A stretch of DNA of 6,002 nt from an uncultured Rhodanobacteraceae bacterium. Lineage in GTDB: Bacteria; Pseudomonadota; Gammaproteobacteria; Xanthomonadales; Rhodanobacteraceae. The stretch is from contig CALFNI010000553.1 of assembly GCA_937902695.1 (NCBI GenBank), forward strand, positions 1 to 6,002, in the 5' to 3' direction. This document shows positions 1 through 6,002 of the stretch, piece by piece. Below the pieces are notes generated by a model, which was given only the letters and a program-made list of their open reading frames with translations, had not been told where the DNA came from and ran no database searches. The first letter of the stretch is position 1. Each line of letters starts with the position of its first letter. Position numbers and translations under genes: made by a program.

Positions 1-1
1 C

Positions 2-2548
2 GACGCCGACGCGGTCGTCGACGCGATCACCGCCGAGGACATCGGCAAGTTCCCGTCGACCAACGTCGCCGAGGCGATGGCGCAGATTCCGGGCGTGACG
101 ATCGACCGCCGCTTCGGCCAGGGCGAGCGCGTCAGCATCAACGGCACCGATCCGAGCCTCAACCTCACGTTCCTCGACGGCCATCCGGTCGCGGAAACGA
201 CGTGGCTCTACGGCGAGCAGCCGAACCGCGGCTTCGACTACACGCTCTTGGCGCCGGAAATCCTCGGCAAGCTCGAAGTCTACAAATCGCCCGAGGCGCG
301 CCTCCCCGAAGGCAGCATCGGCGGCACCGTGATCATGCACACGCGCGAGCCGCTCGATCTTCCGAACAACACGATCTCGGGTTCAGTCGGCTTCACGTAC
401 GGCGACCAGTCCGATTCGACCAAGCCGAACGCATCGTTCCTCTACAGCGGCAAGAGCGCCGACAACACGTTCGGCGCGGCGGTGTCGGTGCAGCATTACG
501 AGGAGAAGGTCGATCGGCAGGGCGAGGAAATCTTCGGCTACAGCCCGGTGTCGAGCTTCGCCGCGGCGAATCCGACGATCGCCGAGGCGATCCAGAACGG
601 CTCGCTGAATCCGAACGACCTGATGCCGCAGGAAATCAACGCCGCGTATTTCCAGCAGACGCGCAAGCGCGATTCGGGCACGGTCAACCTGCAGTGGAAG
701 CCGACGAGCGAGCTCGAGCTCGAAGCGAAAGGCCTCTACGTCCGCGAGAACTTCAACAACTTCAACCAGTCGATGTACGGCTTCACGAGCCAGACGCCGC
801 AGAACATCACGAGCCTTACGCCGGGCGGCAACGGCCTCATCACCGGCGGCCATTCGTGCGGCAACGACGATCCGACGTGCGCGGGACTTCCGGCGAACGG
901 CGGCAACGGTCCGGTCAACACCTACATCGACAACCAGGCGCGCTCGTCGGTCGTGAAGACATACGGCGTCGATCTTTCCGGCGTCTATCACGGCAACGAC
1001 TGGAGCCTGTCGGGTCAGGGCGGCTACAGCCGCTCGAACAACACCGACAACACGCAGGCCTTCATCGAGCCGTACTACAACGGCGGCTACACGTGGGATA
1101 TCCATCGCGGCATCACGTTCGACGATTCGGCTGCGGCGGCGAATCCCGCGAACTGGCACGACGGCGACACGCCGGGCGGCGGCTGGGGCGGCAACTACGG
1201 CCAGTGGCCGGCCGAGGCGAAGGACGTCTACGGCCAGCTCGACTGGTCGAAGACCTTCGACAGCTGGATCAACGAGCTGCTGGTCGGCTACCGCTATTCC
1301 AAGCATGACGAGAGCCGCGCGCTCTACATCGTCGGCGGCGTGCGCACGGCCGATCTCGCGACGATCGGATTCGACGGCTACACCGATATCCAGGGCTTCA
1401 ACAACGACCAGGCTCATCACGTGCAGACGAGCTGGGACGACGTGCGCAACTGGGTGCTCGGCAGCCCGCTCGGCAACTCGCCCGACGCGGCCTCGTTCCT
1501 CAACAACACGTATGCGCTGACGCAGACGTCCGACGCGGCCTACGCGCAGGCGAACTTCGGCGGCGAGGGCGTGCGCGGCAACTTCGGCATCCGCTTCGTG
1601 CGCACGGAGATCGAGAGCTCTGGCTACAACTACAGCGGCACGCCCGTGTATCCCGCGCCGGCCGGCACCTACCAGACCGCGAACAACACGCACAACGACA
1701 CGCTGCCGTCGTTCAACATCGCCTGGGACGTCGCGCCGGATGTCGTGCTGCGCGGCGCCGCGGCCGAAGTCATCGCGTGGGCGCCGTACAACCAGGAAGT
1801 GCACAACACGTTCCTCAACGACACCGTGCTGACGGGCTCGGGCGGCAACGCCAATCTCGATCCGTACAAGTCGTACAACTACGACCTCTCCGCCGAGTGG
1901 TACTTCGCCGAGCAGTCGGTGCTAGCGGCATCGGTGTTCTACAAGGACATCCAGAACTACATATCGACCGATTCGCACATCGAGCGCCAGTTCAACACGA
2001 TGTCGACCACCGATCCGGCGACGTATCAGCGTGTCTACGTCGACGGCCATCTCGGCAACTGCGACACGCAGGGCTTCTGCGACTACTCGATCCTGCGTCC
2101 GCTCAACGGCGGCAAGGCGACCGTCAAGGGTTTCACGCTGAGCTACCAGCAGCCGTTCGGCAACACCGGCTTCGGCATGTACGCGAACTACACGTACGCC
2201 GACGGCCAGACGAAGTCGGGCCAGGACCTGCCGTACAACTCGCAGGATGCCGTCAACTTTTCGCCGTACTACGAGCAGGGACCGTTCTCGGCGCGCATCA
2301 CCTACGGCTGGCGCAGTCATTACCTCGCCGGCGGTTACGTGGCCGGCGCGCCGCCCGCGTCGGTCGACGACTACACCGAGCTCGATGCGTCGGCGTCGTG
2401 GCGCTTCAGCGACAACTTCTCGGTGAACCTCAACGCGATGAACCTGCTCGACGAGACGTACCTGCAGTATCTCGGCGAGAAGGACATGATCGCCGGCAAG
2501 TACAAGACCGGCCGCCGTTACATGGCCTCGTTGCATTTCGAGTTCTGA
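2..2548 (+). CDS. TonB-dependent receptor, Xanthomonas/Caulobacter type (5' truncated by window edge)
   Basis: This is an outer-membrane transporter that would import a substrate, probably an oligosaccharide, using energy from TonB-ExbBD. The reading frame is open from base 2, so 848 residues are visible and the signal peptide, any TonB box and the start codon lie upstream. The plug domain occupies about fragment residues 1-120, with 'AEDIGKFPSTNVAEAMAQIPGV', then S45-I-N-G, then 'LEVYKSPEA' (91-99) and 'GSIGGTV' (104-110). These are hallmarks of the subfamily usually 900-1000 residues long. The rest is a beta-barrel rich in aromatic, Asn and Gly residues, ending in 'YMASLHFEF' with the terminal Phe expected for BAM-dependent outer-membrane proteins. 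Two close cysteine pairs (codons at 857 and 878, and at 2060 and 2078) could close disulfides in extracellular loops. The next gene encodes a GH20 glycosidase, so amino-sugar oligosaccharides are a reasonable substrate guess, but the substrate is inferred only from context. An ATG at 77 is internal to the plug and is not the start. Confidence 0.95.
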   Translation, partial: DADAVVDAITAEDIGKFPSTNVAEAMAQIPGVTIDRRFGQGERVSINGTDPSLNLTFLDGHPVAETTWLYGEQPNRGFDYTLLAPEILGKLEVYKSPEARLPEGSIGGTVIMHTREPLDLPNNTISGSVGFTYGDQSDSTKPNASFLYSGKSADNTFGAAVSVQHYEEKVDRQGEEIFGYSPVSSFAAANPTIAEAIQNGSLNPNDLMPQEINAAYFQQTRKRDSGTVNLQWKPTSELELEAKGLYVRENFNNFNQSMYGFTSQTPQNITSLTPGGNGLITGGHSCGNDDPTCAGLPANGGNGPVNTYIDNQARSSVVKTYGVDLSGVYHGNDWSLSGQGGYSRSNNTDNTQAFIEPYYNGGYTWDIHRGITFDDSAAAANPANWHDGDTPGGGWGGNYGQWPAEAKDVYGQLDWSKTFDSWINELLVGYRYSKHDESRALYIVGGVRTADLATIGFDGYTDIQGFNNDQAHHVQTSWDDVRNWVLGSPLGNSPDAASFLNNTYALTQTSDAAYAQANFGGEGVRGNFGIRFVRTEIESSGYNYSGTPVYPAPAGTYQTANNTHNDTLPSFNIAWDVAPDVVLRGAAAEVIAWAPYNQEVHNTFLNDTVLTGSGGNANLDPYKSYNYDLSAEWYFAEQSVLAASVFYKDIQNYISTDSHIERQFNTMSTTDPATYQRVYVDGHLGNCDTQGFCDYSILRPLNGGKATVKGFTLSYQQPFGNTGFGMYANYTYADGQTKSGQDLPYNSQDAVNFSPYYEQGPFSARITYGWRSHYLAGGYVAGAPPASVDDYTELDASASWRFSDNFSVNLNAMNLLDETYLQYLGEKDMIAGKYKTGRRYMASLHFEF

Positions 2549-2575
2549 CCGTCGCCCTCGGCACGCGATCGGTTC

Positions 2576-2614
2576 ACGGGTCCGGACGTCGTGTCCGGGC
2601 CCGTTGTTTTTCTT
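2576..2614 (+). terminator. Rho-independent terminator of the receptor gene
   Basis: A 12-bp stem (2576-2587 pairing with 2593-2604, one G-U wobble, otherwise perfect) closes a 5-nt loop and runs straight into a T-rich tract at 2604-2614. It lies 28 bases after the receptor stop codon. The stem is G+C-rich and the tract has eight T in eleven bases, so this is a good intrinsic terminator. It should end most receptor transcripts before the hexosaminidase gene. Confidence 0.88.
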
Positions 2615-2713
2615 CCCTCGTCGTCCCCGCGAAAGCGGTGGACCCAGCGCCTTCCGCTCTTGCGCCGATGAAAAAAGGCGCTAGGTTCCCGCTTTCGCCG
2701 GAACGACGAAGGG
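2615..2713. repeat. Imperfect inverted repeat, REP/MITE-like intergenic element
   Basis: The left arm (2618-2651) and the reverse complement of the right arm (2677-2709) match over about 33 bases with few mismatches and a one-base gap. With one bulged base the pairing extends outward to 2615-2617 and 2711-2713. The spacer (2652-2676) includes an A6 run. The arm core 'CCCGCGAAAGCGG' resembles the palindromic repeats scattered between genes in many Xanthomonadales and other proteobacteria; that likeness is from memory, not from a search. The element codes for nothing obvious, starts next to the receptor terminator and ends at the ribosome-binding site of the following gene. No clear target-site duplication is visible. 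Transcribed RNA would fold into a long hairpin. Confidence 0.75.
2708..2713 (+). promoter_or_regulatory. Ribosome-binding site of the GH20 gene, at the repeat edge
   Basis: The purine-rich 'GAAGGG' sits 8 bases before the ATG at 2722 and decides the start choice. An in-frame ATG at 2668 and GTG at 2713 are also possible, but the ATG at 2668 has no Shine-Dalgarno-like sequence and would put an arginine-rich stretch before the signal peptide. The site belongs to the outer part of the repeat's right arm, which can pair with bases around 2615-2620, so it could be hidden if the long hairpin forms. Confidence 0.6.
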
Positions 2714-2721
2714 TGATCGGA

Positions 2722-4854
2722 ATGACGACCATGTGGCGCCCCGCCCGGATCTTCGCGTTCGCCGCCTGCTTCGGTGCGCTGGCGAGCTGCGCGACGGCGC
2801 CGACCCCGCCACCTGCGATCCACGCGCAAGCGCTGCCGCTGATTCCCGAGCCCGCGCTCGTCGAACCCAAGCCCGGCATCTTCCGCCTCCGCGACGGCGC
2901 CGCGCTGATCGTCGATTCGCAAAACGCCGAAGCCGCCGGCATCGCGCACCGCTTCGCCGACCTCATCGCCGAGACGCGCGGCATCCATCTCGACGTGCAT
3001 CCGCTCGGCAGCCACGCCGAACGCGATGCGATCATCTTCTCGCTCGACGCGCGCGCGGCGAACGTGCCGTCCGGCGAAGGCTACGACCTCGCCGTCGATC
3101 CGCAACGCATCCTGCTGTTCGCGCGCGAGCCGCGCGGGCTCTTCTACGGCAGCGTCACGCTCTGGCAGCTCCTGACCGCGGACACGACGAAGGTCTCGCG
3201 CCTCGACGTGCCGCAAGTACACATCGCCGATCAACCGCGCTTCGCCTGGCGCGGCGCGATGCTCGATTCCGCGCGGCATTTCCAGTCGCCCGCGTTCGTC
3301 AAGCGCTTCATCGACCAGCTCGCGCTCCTGAAGCTCAACACGCTGCACTGGCACCTGACCGACGACCAGGGCTGGCGCATCGAGATCAAGCGTTATCCGA
3401 AGCTCACCGAAATCGGCGCGTGGCGACGCCCCGCCGGCGCGGCGGGCACCGACGCGAACGGCCAGCCGGTCCGCTACGGCGGCTTCTACACGCAGGACGA
3501 CATCCGCGACATCGTGCGCTACGCAGCAGCGCGCTACGTCACGATCGTTCCCGAGATCGACATGCCGGGCCACATGCAGGCTGCGATCGCGGCGTATCCC
3601 GAGCTGGGCTCGATCGGCGACGCGCCCGTGGTCTCGCCGGACTGGGGCGTGCATGCGTACCTCGTCAACACGGACGACGAGACGATCGCATTTCTCGAAA
3701 ACGTGCTCGACGAAGTGACCGATCTTTTCCCGGGTCCGTACGTCCATGTCGGCGGCGACGAGGCCCTCAAGGATCAGTGGAAGGCGTCGCCGCGCGTGCA
3801 GGCGCGCATGCGCGCGCTCGGCATCGAGAACGAGAACGCGATGCAGGGCTGGTTCCTCGCAGCGATCGAAAAGCATCTCGCCGCGCGCGGCAAGCGCGTC
3901 GTCGGCTGGGACGAAATCCTCGAAAGCGGCGTGCCGCCGAACGCGATCGTGATGTCGTGGCGCGGTGCGAAGGGCGGCATCGACGCCGCGCACGCGGGCC
4001 ACGATGTCGTCATGGCGCCCGATCCCGATCTCTACCTCGACCATCTGCAGAGCGACGCGCCCGACGAGCCGCCCGGTCGCCCGACACTGCGCACGCTCGC
4101 CGACATCTATGCGTTCGAGCCGGTGCCGCCCGGCATGCCCGCCGACGTCGCCGCACATATGCTCGGCGCACAGGCCGAGCTCTGGACCGAGCACATGCGC
4201 ACGGAAGAACGCGTCGAGCACGCCGCGTTCCCGCGGCTCGATGCGCTCGCCGAGGCGCTGTGGTCGCCGAAGGCGGCGCGCGACTGGACCGGATTCACAC
4301 AGCGCCTCGCGCCCGAGATCGAGCGGCAGCGCGCGATGGGCGTGCACGTCGCCGACGGCGGCATGAGTCGCGCGCATGCGCCGCAAGACCCGCTGACGCG
4401 CACGAGCAGCGCGCTGAAGCCGTGCAGCGGCAAGCTGCGCCTGCGGCTCGAGGACGATGCGCCGGCCGAGGGCCCTCGCGCCGTCTTCGACACCGATCTC
4501 TTCGATCCGTGCTGGATCTTCGAGCAGGCGCCGCTCGACGGCATCGCCGGCGTCGCCGTCGACGTCGGCCAGATTCCGTACAACTTCCAGCTCGCGCACG
4601 ACGTCACCGGCATCGTGCCGCGGCCGGCGCCGACATCGGCGGACGGCGATCTCCTCGTGAGGCTCGACGGCTGCAGCGGCACGCCGCTCGCGACGATTCC
4701 GCTCGACAAGGCGGTCACCAATCCCGCCGTCACGACGCTGACCGCATCGTGGCCGCCGGTCGCCGGCGCGCACGATCTCTGCTTCGTCTTCGCCTATCGC
4801 GGCCACGATCCGCTCTGGTCGATCGACAAGGTCCGCCTCCTGCGGGCGCACTGA
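2722..4854 (+). CDS. Beta-N-acetylhexosaminidase, GH20 family lipoprotein
   Basis: This 710-residue exo-glycosidase removes terminal GlcNAc or GalNAc from oligosaccharides by substrate-assisted catalysis. The N-terminus has a lipoprotein signal with lipobox L20-A-S-C23, so it is probably anchored to the outer membrane or periplasmic face. Residues about 35-165 form the GH20 N-terminal domain. The catalytic barrel (about 172-525) shows 'HWHLTDDQGW' (209-218), 'EIDMPGH' (278-284), 'HVGGDE' with the catalytic pair D346-E347, 'GWDEIL' (395-400), W413, Y438 and 'AELWTEH' (485-491). These are the residues expected to bind GlcNAc and position its acetamido group, so the enzyme looks intact. A C-terminal beta-sandwich-like domain (about 560-710) contains four cysteines (568, 597, 651, 687) and ends 'HDLCFVFAYRG...LWSIDKVRLL', a CBM6-like pattern that may bind carbohydrate. 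With the upstream receptor it fits a chitin or amino-sugar utilisation locus, although a terminator separates them. The alternative in-frame start at 2668 would add 18 residues encoded by the repeat. Confidence 0.95.
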   Translation: MTTMWRPARIFAFAACFGALASCATAPTPPPAIHAQALPLIPEPALVEPKPGIFRLRDGAALIVDSQNAEAAGIAHRFADLIAETRGIHLDVHPLGSHAERDAIIFSLDARAANVPSGEGYDLAVDPQRILLFAREPRGLFYGSVTLWQLLTADTTKVSRLDVPQVHIADQPRFAWRGAMLDSARHFQSPAFVKRFIDQLALLKLNTLHWHLTDDQGWRIEIKRYPKLTEIGAWRRPAGAAGTDANGQPVRYGGFYTQDDIRDIVRYAAARYVTIVPEIDMPGHMQAAIAAYPELGSIGDAPVVSPDWGVHAYLVNTDDETIAFLENVLDEVTDLFPGPYVHVGGDEALKDQWKASPRVQARMRALGIENENAMQGWFLAAIEKHLAARGKRVVGWDEILESGVPPNAIVMSWRGAKGGIDAAHAGHDVVMAPDPDLYLDHLQSDAPDEPPGRPTLRTLADIYAFEPVPPGMPADVAAHMLGAQAELWTEHMRTEERVEHAAFPRLDALAEALWSPKAARDWTGFTQRLAPEIERQRAMGVHVADGGMSRAHAPQDPLTRTSSALKPCSGKLRLRLEDDAPAEGPRAVFDTDLFDPCWIFEQAPLDGIAGVAVDVGQIPYNFQLAHDVTGIVPRPAPTSADGDLLVRLDGCSGTPLATIPLDKAVTNPAVTTLTASWPPVAGAHDLCFVFAYRGHDPLWSIDKVRLLRAH

Positions 4855-4896
4855 CCCGATTCTTCGGCCTGTGACGTGTGCCGCCGTGGACGCAGG

Positions 4897-4914
4897 TTGG
4901 CACGAACCTTGATT
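4897..4914 (+). promoter_or_regulatory. Candidate sigma-54 (RpoN) -24/-12 promoter
   Basis: The sequence 'TTGGCACGAACCTTGATT' matches the RpoN consensus TTGGCACG-N4-TTGC at every conserved position except the last (A at 4912 where C is usual). The -24 GG (4899-4900) and the -12 G (4911) are exactly ten bases apart, as required. Transcription would start near 4924, giving a leader of about 200 nt before the DUF3606 start codon. A weak inverted repeat, CGGC-N11-GCCG (4865-4883), lies upstream, but I cannot call it an activator site. The -12 mismatch and lack of a recognised enhancer site limit confidence. Confidence 0.55.
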
Positions 4915-4931
4915 CATCCTTCACGAGGATC

Positions 4932-4961
4932 ACGGAAGACCTTCCGTCCGGGCGGGCGGAA
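4932..4961 (+). promoter_or_regulatory. Two overlapping, mutually exclusive hairpins in the leader
   Basis: Stem A pairs 4932-4938 with 4941-4947 (7 bp as written; sterically 6 bp with a 4-nt loop). Stem B pairs 4942-4949 with 4954-4961 (8 bp including one G-U, loop GGGC). Both need the bases 4942-4947, so only one can exist at a time. If the RpoN-type promoter is used, this structure begins about nine bases into the transcript. There is no T tract after stem B, so it is not an ordinary intrinsic terminator. It could be a structured 5' end or a switch, or the result of chance in G+C-rich DNA. Confidence 0.4.
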
Positions 4962-5110
4962 TCGATGGAGCGTCATGGGGGGATAGACGTTGCGCGCTTC
5001 CGGATGCCGCGATGCCGGGCGGTAGCGGGTTCGTACGGCCTCTTGCCGGGATTTCGCGCCGGCCCGAGACCGCTTCGCACCGATCGGCGGGTTTCCGGGC
5101 CGCAACACTC

Positions 5111-5116
5111 AGGTGG
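5111..5116 (+). promoter_or_regulatory. Ribosome-binding site deciding the DUF3606 start
   Basis: 'AGGTGG' stands 8 bases before the ATG at 5125. An in-frame GTG at 5113 lies inside this sequence, would add four residues, and has no comparable site upstream, so 5125 is preferred. Confidence 0.65.
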
Positions 5117-5124
5117 ATCGACGT

Positions 5125-5415
5125 ATGAACCACGCTTTCTTCGTCACTGAACGACAAACTGCGGCAATCGATGGCTATGTGGGGCGACCCGCGGCCAAGT
5201 CCGTATCCGACGCCGGCGTGAAGGACACGGCCGCCGTCGACGTGCGCAGCTGGCACTCGATGCAGTACTGGGCCAAATGGCTCGGCATCAGCGAGCAGCA
5301 GCTGATCCGCGCCACGCGAGTGGCCGGCACGAATGTCGCGCTGATCGAGGCGCATCTCGCGGAGCGCCGCGCGCGTCGCCAGCGCAAGCGCATGCGCGAT
5401 CCCGAGCCCGCGTAA
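5125..5415 (+). CDS. DUF3606 domain small protein
   Basis: A 96-residue, basic, cytoplasmic-looking protein with no signal peptide or membrane segment. Residues about 34-79 carry the DUF3606 pattern: an Asp near the domain start (D39), then 'QYWAKWLGISEQQLIRA' (47-63), then 'VAGTNVALIEAHL' (66-78). DUF3606 is a short helical domain common in proteobacteria; its function is not known to me. The first 33 residues look unstructured and the C-terminus (81-91) is a run of Arg, Lys and Gln that could bind nucleic acid, which is only a suggestion from charge. It stands alone between two unrelated exported enzymes, with a long leader and a candidate RpoN promoter, suggesting its own regulation. Domain recognition is from motif memory and fairly secure; the biological role is unassigned. 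Confidence 0.82.
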   Translation: MNHAFFVTERQTAAIDGYVGRPAAKSVSDAGVKDTAAVDVRSWHSMQYWAKWLGISEQQLIRATRVAGTNVALIEAHLAERRARRQRKRMRDPEPA

Positions 5416-5422
5416 CGAATCC

Positions 5423-5452
5423 GGCGCCGGCGCGCGTAACCGCGGCGGCGCC
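5423..5452 (+). terminator. G+C-rich hairpin after the DUF3606 gene, possible terminator
   Basis: Seven base pairs (5423-5429 with 5446-5452), a G-G mismatch, four more pairs (5431-5434 with 5441-5444) and a 6-nt loop make a compact strong hairpin 7 bases after the DUF3606 stop codon. No T tract follows, so it may only pause polymerase or protect the 3' end of the transcript. The position right behind the stop is the main reason to list it. Confidence 0.4.
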
Positions 5453-5531
5453 ACATGCGCGCGACGATGCGCGCGGGTCTTCCGATGTAGCGAAGGCGTC
5501 ACATCACGACCCATACTCGGCGCATCCGTCC

Positions 5532-5537
5532 GAGGGA
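5532..5537 (+). promoter_or_regulatory. Ribosome-binding site of the phosphatase gene
   Basis: 'GAGGGA' is 7 bases before the ATG at 5545, a good Shine-Dalgarno sequence. A GTG codon at 5542 is directly before the ATG in frame and cannot be excluded, but it changes the protein by one residue only. Confidence 0.7.
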
Positions 5538-5544
5538 ACACGTG

Positions 5545-6002
5545 ATGCGCACCCGCAAGATCTTTCTTCTCGCCACGGCGCTCGGCGCCGCATCGATCGC
5601 CTGCGCGGCCGGGAAACCGTCGCCGATCGACGTGCCGGCGATCCATCATCCCGATCAGGAAACGCCCGACTGGTGGTTCCGCGCCGGCGCCGCCGCCGCG
5701 AATCAGAATATGGCGAGCGCGACGCGCAAATCGCGCGCGAAGAACGTCATCGTGTTCCTCGGCGACGGCATGAGCATCACGACGATCACGGCCGCGCGCA
5801 TCCTCGAAGGCCAGCGCAACGGCGAATCGGGCGAGGAGCATCGCCTCTCGTTCGAGAATTTTCCGGCGACGGCCCTCAGCCGCACGTACGAAACCGATTT
5901 CCAGACCGCCGACTCCGCCGGCACGATGACCGCGATCATGAGCGGCTTGAAGACGCGCGCGGGCGTCATCGGCGTTGATCAGGTCGCCGAACGCGGCAAC
6001 TG
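5545..6002 (+). CDS. Alkaline phosphatase, animal/intestinal-like type (3' truncated by window edge)
   Basis: This is an exported phosphomonoesterase that would release phosphate from organic phosphates in the periplasm or outside the cell. Only the first 152 codons are in the window. Residues 1-22 form a signal peptide (basic 'MRTRK', hydrophobic core, then 'IACAAG'); cleavage after A21 by signal peptidase I fits, while C20 would be a weak lipobox. The mature N-terminus has 'ETPDWWFRAG', which resembles the 'NPDFWN' segment of animal enzymes. 'KNVIVFLGDGMS' (66-77) supplies metal ligand D74, and 'TADSAGTMTA' (121-130) contains the nucleophile S124, phosphorylated during catalysis. 'RILEGQ' and 'FPATALSRTYETD' also follow the animal-enzyme order closely, more than the Escherichia coli PhoA pattern. 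The remaining metal ligands would lie beyond the window. A shorter exported phosphatase of the same superfamily is the only real alternative. Confidence 0.93.
   Translation, partial: MRTRKIFLLATALGAASIACAAGKPSPIDVPAIHHPDQETPDWWFRAGAAAANQNMASATRKSRAKNVIVFLGDGMSITTITAARILEGQRNGESGEEHRLSFENFPATALSRTYETDFQTADSAGTMTAIMSGLKTRAGVIGVDQVAERGN

Larger units (their letters stand above)
4855..5124. other. Intergenic region without a convincing gene
   Basis: These 270 bases separate the hexosaminidase and DUF3606 genes. Besides the RpoN-type promoter and the paired hairpins, a small stem (5045-5049 with 5059-5063) is visible. An open frame on the + strand (4878-5150) has no recognisable domain, no Shine-Dalgarno sequence and overlaps the DUF3606 start, so I do not call it. 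No intrinsic terminator for the hexosaminidase gene is evident. The most likely role of the part after about 4924 is an untranslated leader; a separate small RNA is possible. Confidence 0.5.

Noticed and set aside
2660..2687. Sigma-70-like pair TTGCGC / TAGGTT inside the inverted repeat
   Set aside because: Each hexamer matches only about three of six consensus bases, which is chance level.
1777..2721. N-terminal extension of the hexosaminidase frame into the receptor gene
   Set aside because: The part before 2722 is an out-of-frame reading of the receptor gene and the repeat. The lipoprotein signal beginning at 2722 fixes the real N-terminus.
2518..4917. Long open frame on the minus strand (799 codons) opposite the hexosaminidase gene
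   Set aside because: The product is rich in Arg, Ala, Asp and Glu with no domain, and the opposite strand encodes an intact GH20 enzyme with all motifs. Long antisense frames are normal in G+C-rich coding DNA.
4878..5150. Small + strand open frame of 90 codons in the intergenic gap
   Set aside because: GTG start without a Shine-Dalgarno sequence, no recognisable domain, and overlap with the DUF3606 start in another frame.
5455..5475. Short direct repeat ATGCGCGCG, two copies 12 bases apart
   Set aside because: Nine bases of simple GC alternation in G+C-rich DNA, only two copies; no reason to think it functional.
5497..5513. Possible Pho box (CGTCACA and CGACCCA) before the phosphatase gene
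   Set aside because: The two half-sites are 10 rather than 11 bases apart and match the CTGTCAT consensus poorly.
4930..5841. Minus-strand open frame of 303 codons spanning the DUF3606 gene and phosphatase start
   Set aside because: Low-complexity, Arg/His-rich product with no family likeness, opposed to two supported genes on the + strand.

Overview
The window is G+C-rich (roughly two thirds G+C by eye), densely coding, and all on the + strand. It holds four protein genes: the 3' part of a TonB-dependent outer-membrane receptor, a complete GH20 beta-N-acetylhexosaminidase lipoprotein, a small DUF3606 protein, and the 5' part of an alkaline phosphatase of the animal/intestinal-like type. The TonB-dependent receptor subtype (Xanthomonas/Caulobacter type), the exported glycosidase with its C-terminal beta-sandwich domain, and an intergenic inverted repeat built on a 'CCCGCGAAAGCGG'-like core all suggest a gammaproteobacterium of the Xanthomonadales/Lysobacterales. 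That placement is inference from gene style; no rRNA or other marker is present.

Layout. Positions 2-2548 encode the receptor: end of the plug domain region plus the full beta-barrel, with the N-terminus cut off by the window edge. A strong intrinsic terminator (about 2576-2614) follows. It abuts an imperfect inverted repeat of about 100 bp (2615-2713), and the outer end of the right arm supplies the likely ribosome-binding site of the hexosaminidase gene (2722-4854). The 270-bp gap after it (4855-5124) has no convincing gene. It does carry a very good sigma-54 (-24/-12) promoter candidate and, just downstream, two overlapping hairpins that cannot form at the same time. The DUF3606 gene follows (5125-5415), then a G+C-rich hairpin (5423-5452), then the phosphatase gene (5545 to the window end).

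How the genes may work together. A TonB-dependent receptor next to an exported GH20 enzyme resembles the carbohydrate-utilisation (CUT) loci of Xanthomonadales. In such a locus the receptor would take up amino-sugar oligosaccharides across the outer membrane and the lipoprotein enzyme would remove terminal GlcNAc. The terminator and repeat between them mean the two genes are probably not one simple transcript. The DUF3606 gene looks like a separate, possibly RpoN-controlled unit with a leader of about 200 nt. The phosphatase is a separate exported phosphate-scavenging enzyme. I see no CRISPR array, tRNA, rRNA, transposase or phage gene. The least explained part is the sigma-54 promoter and structured leader ahead of the DUF3606 gene.
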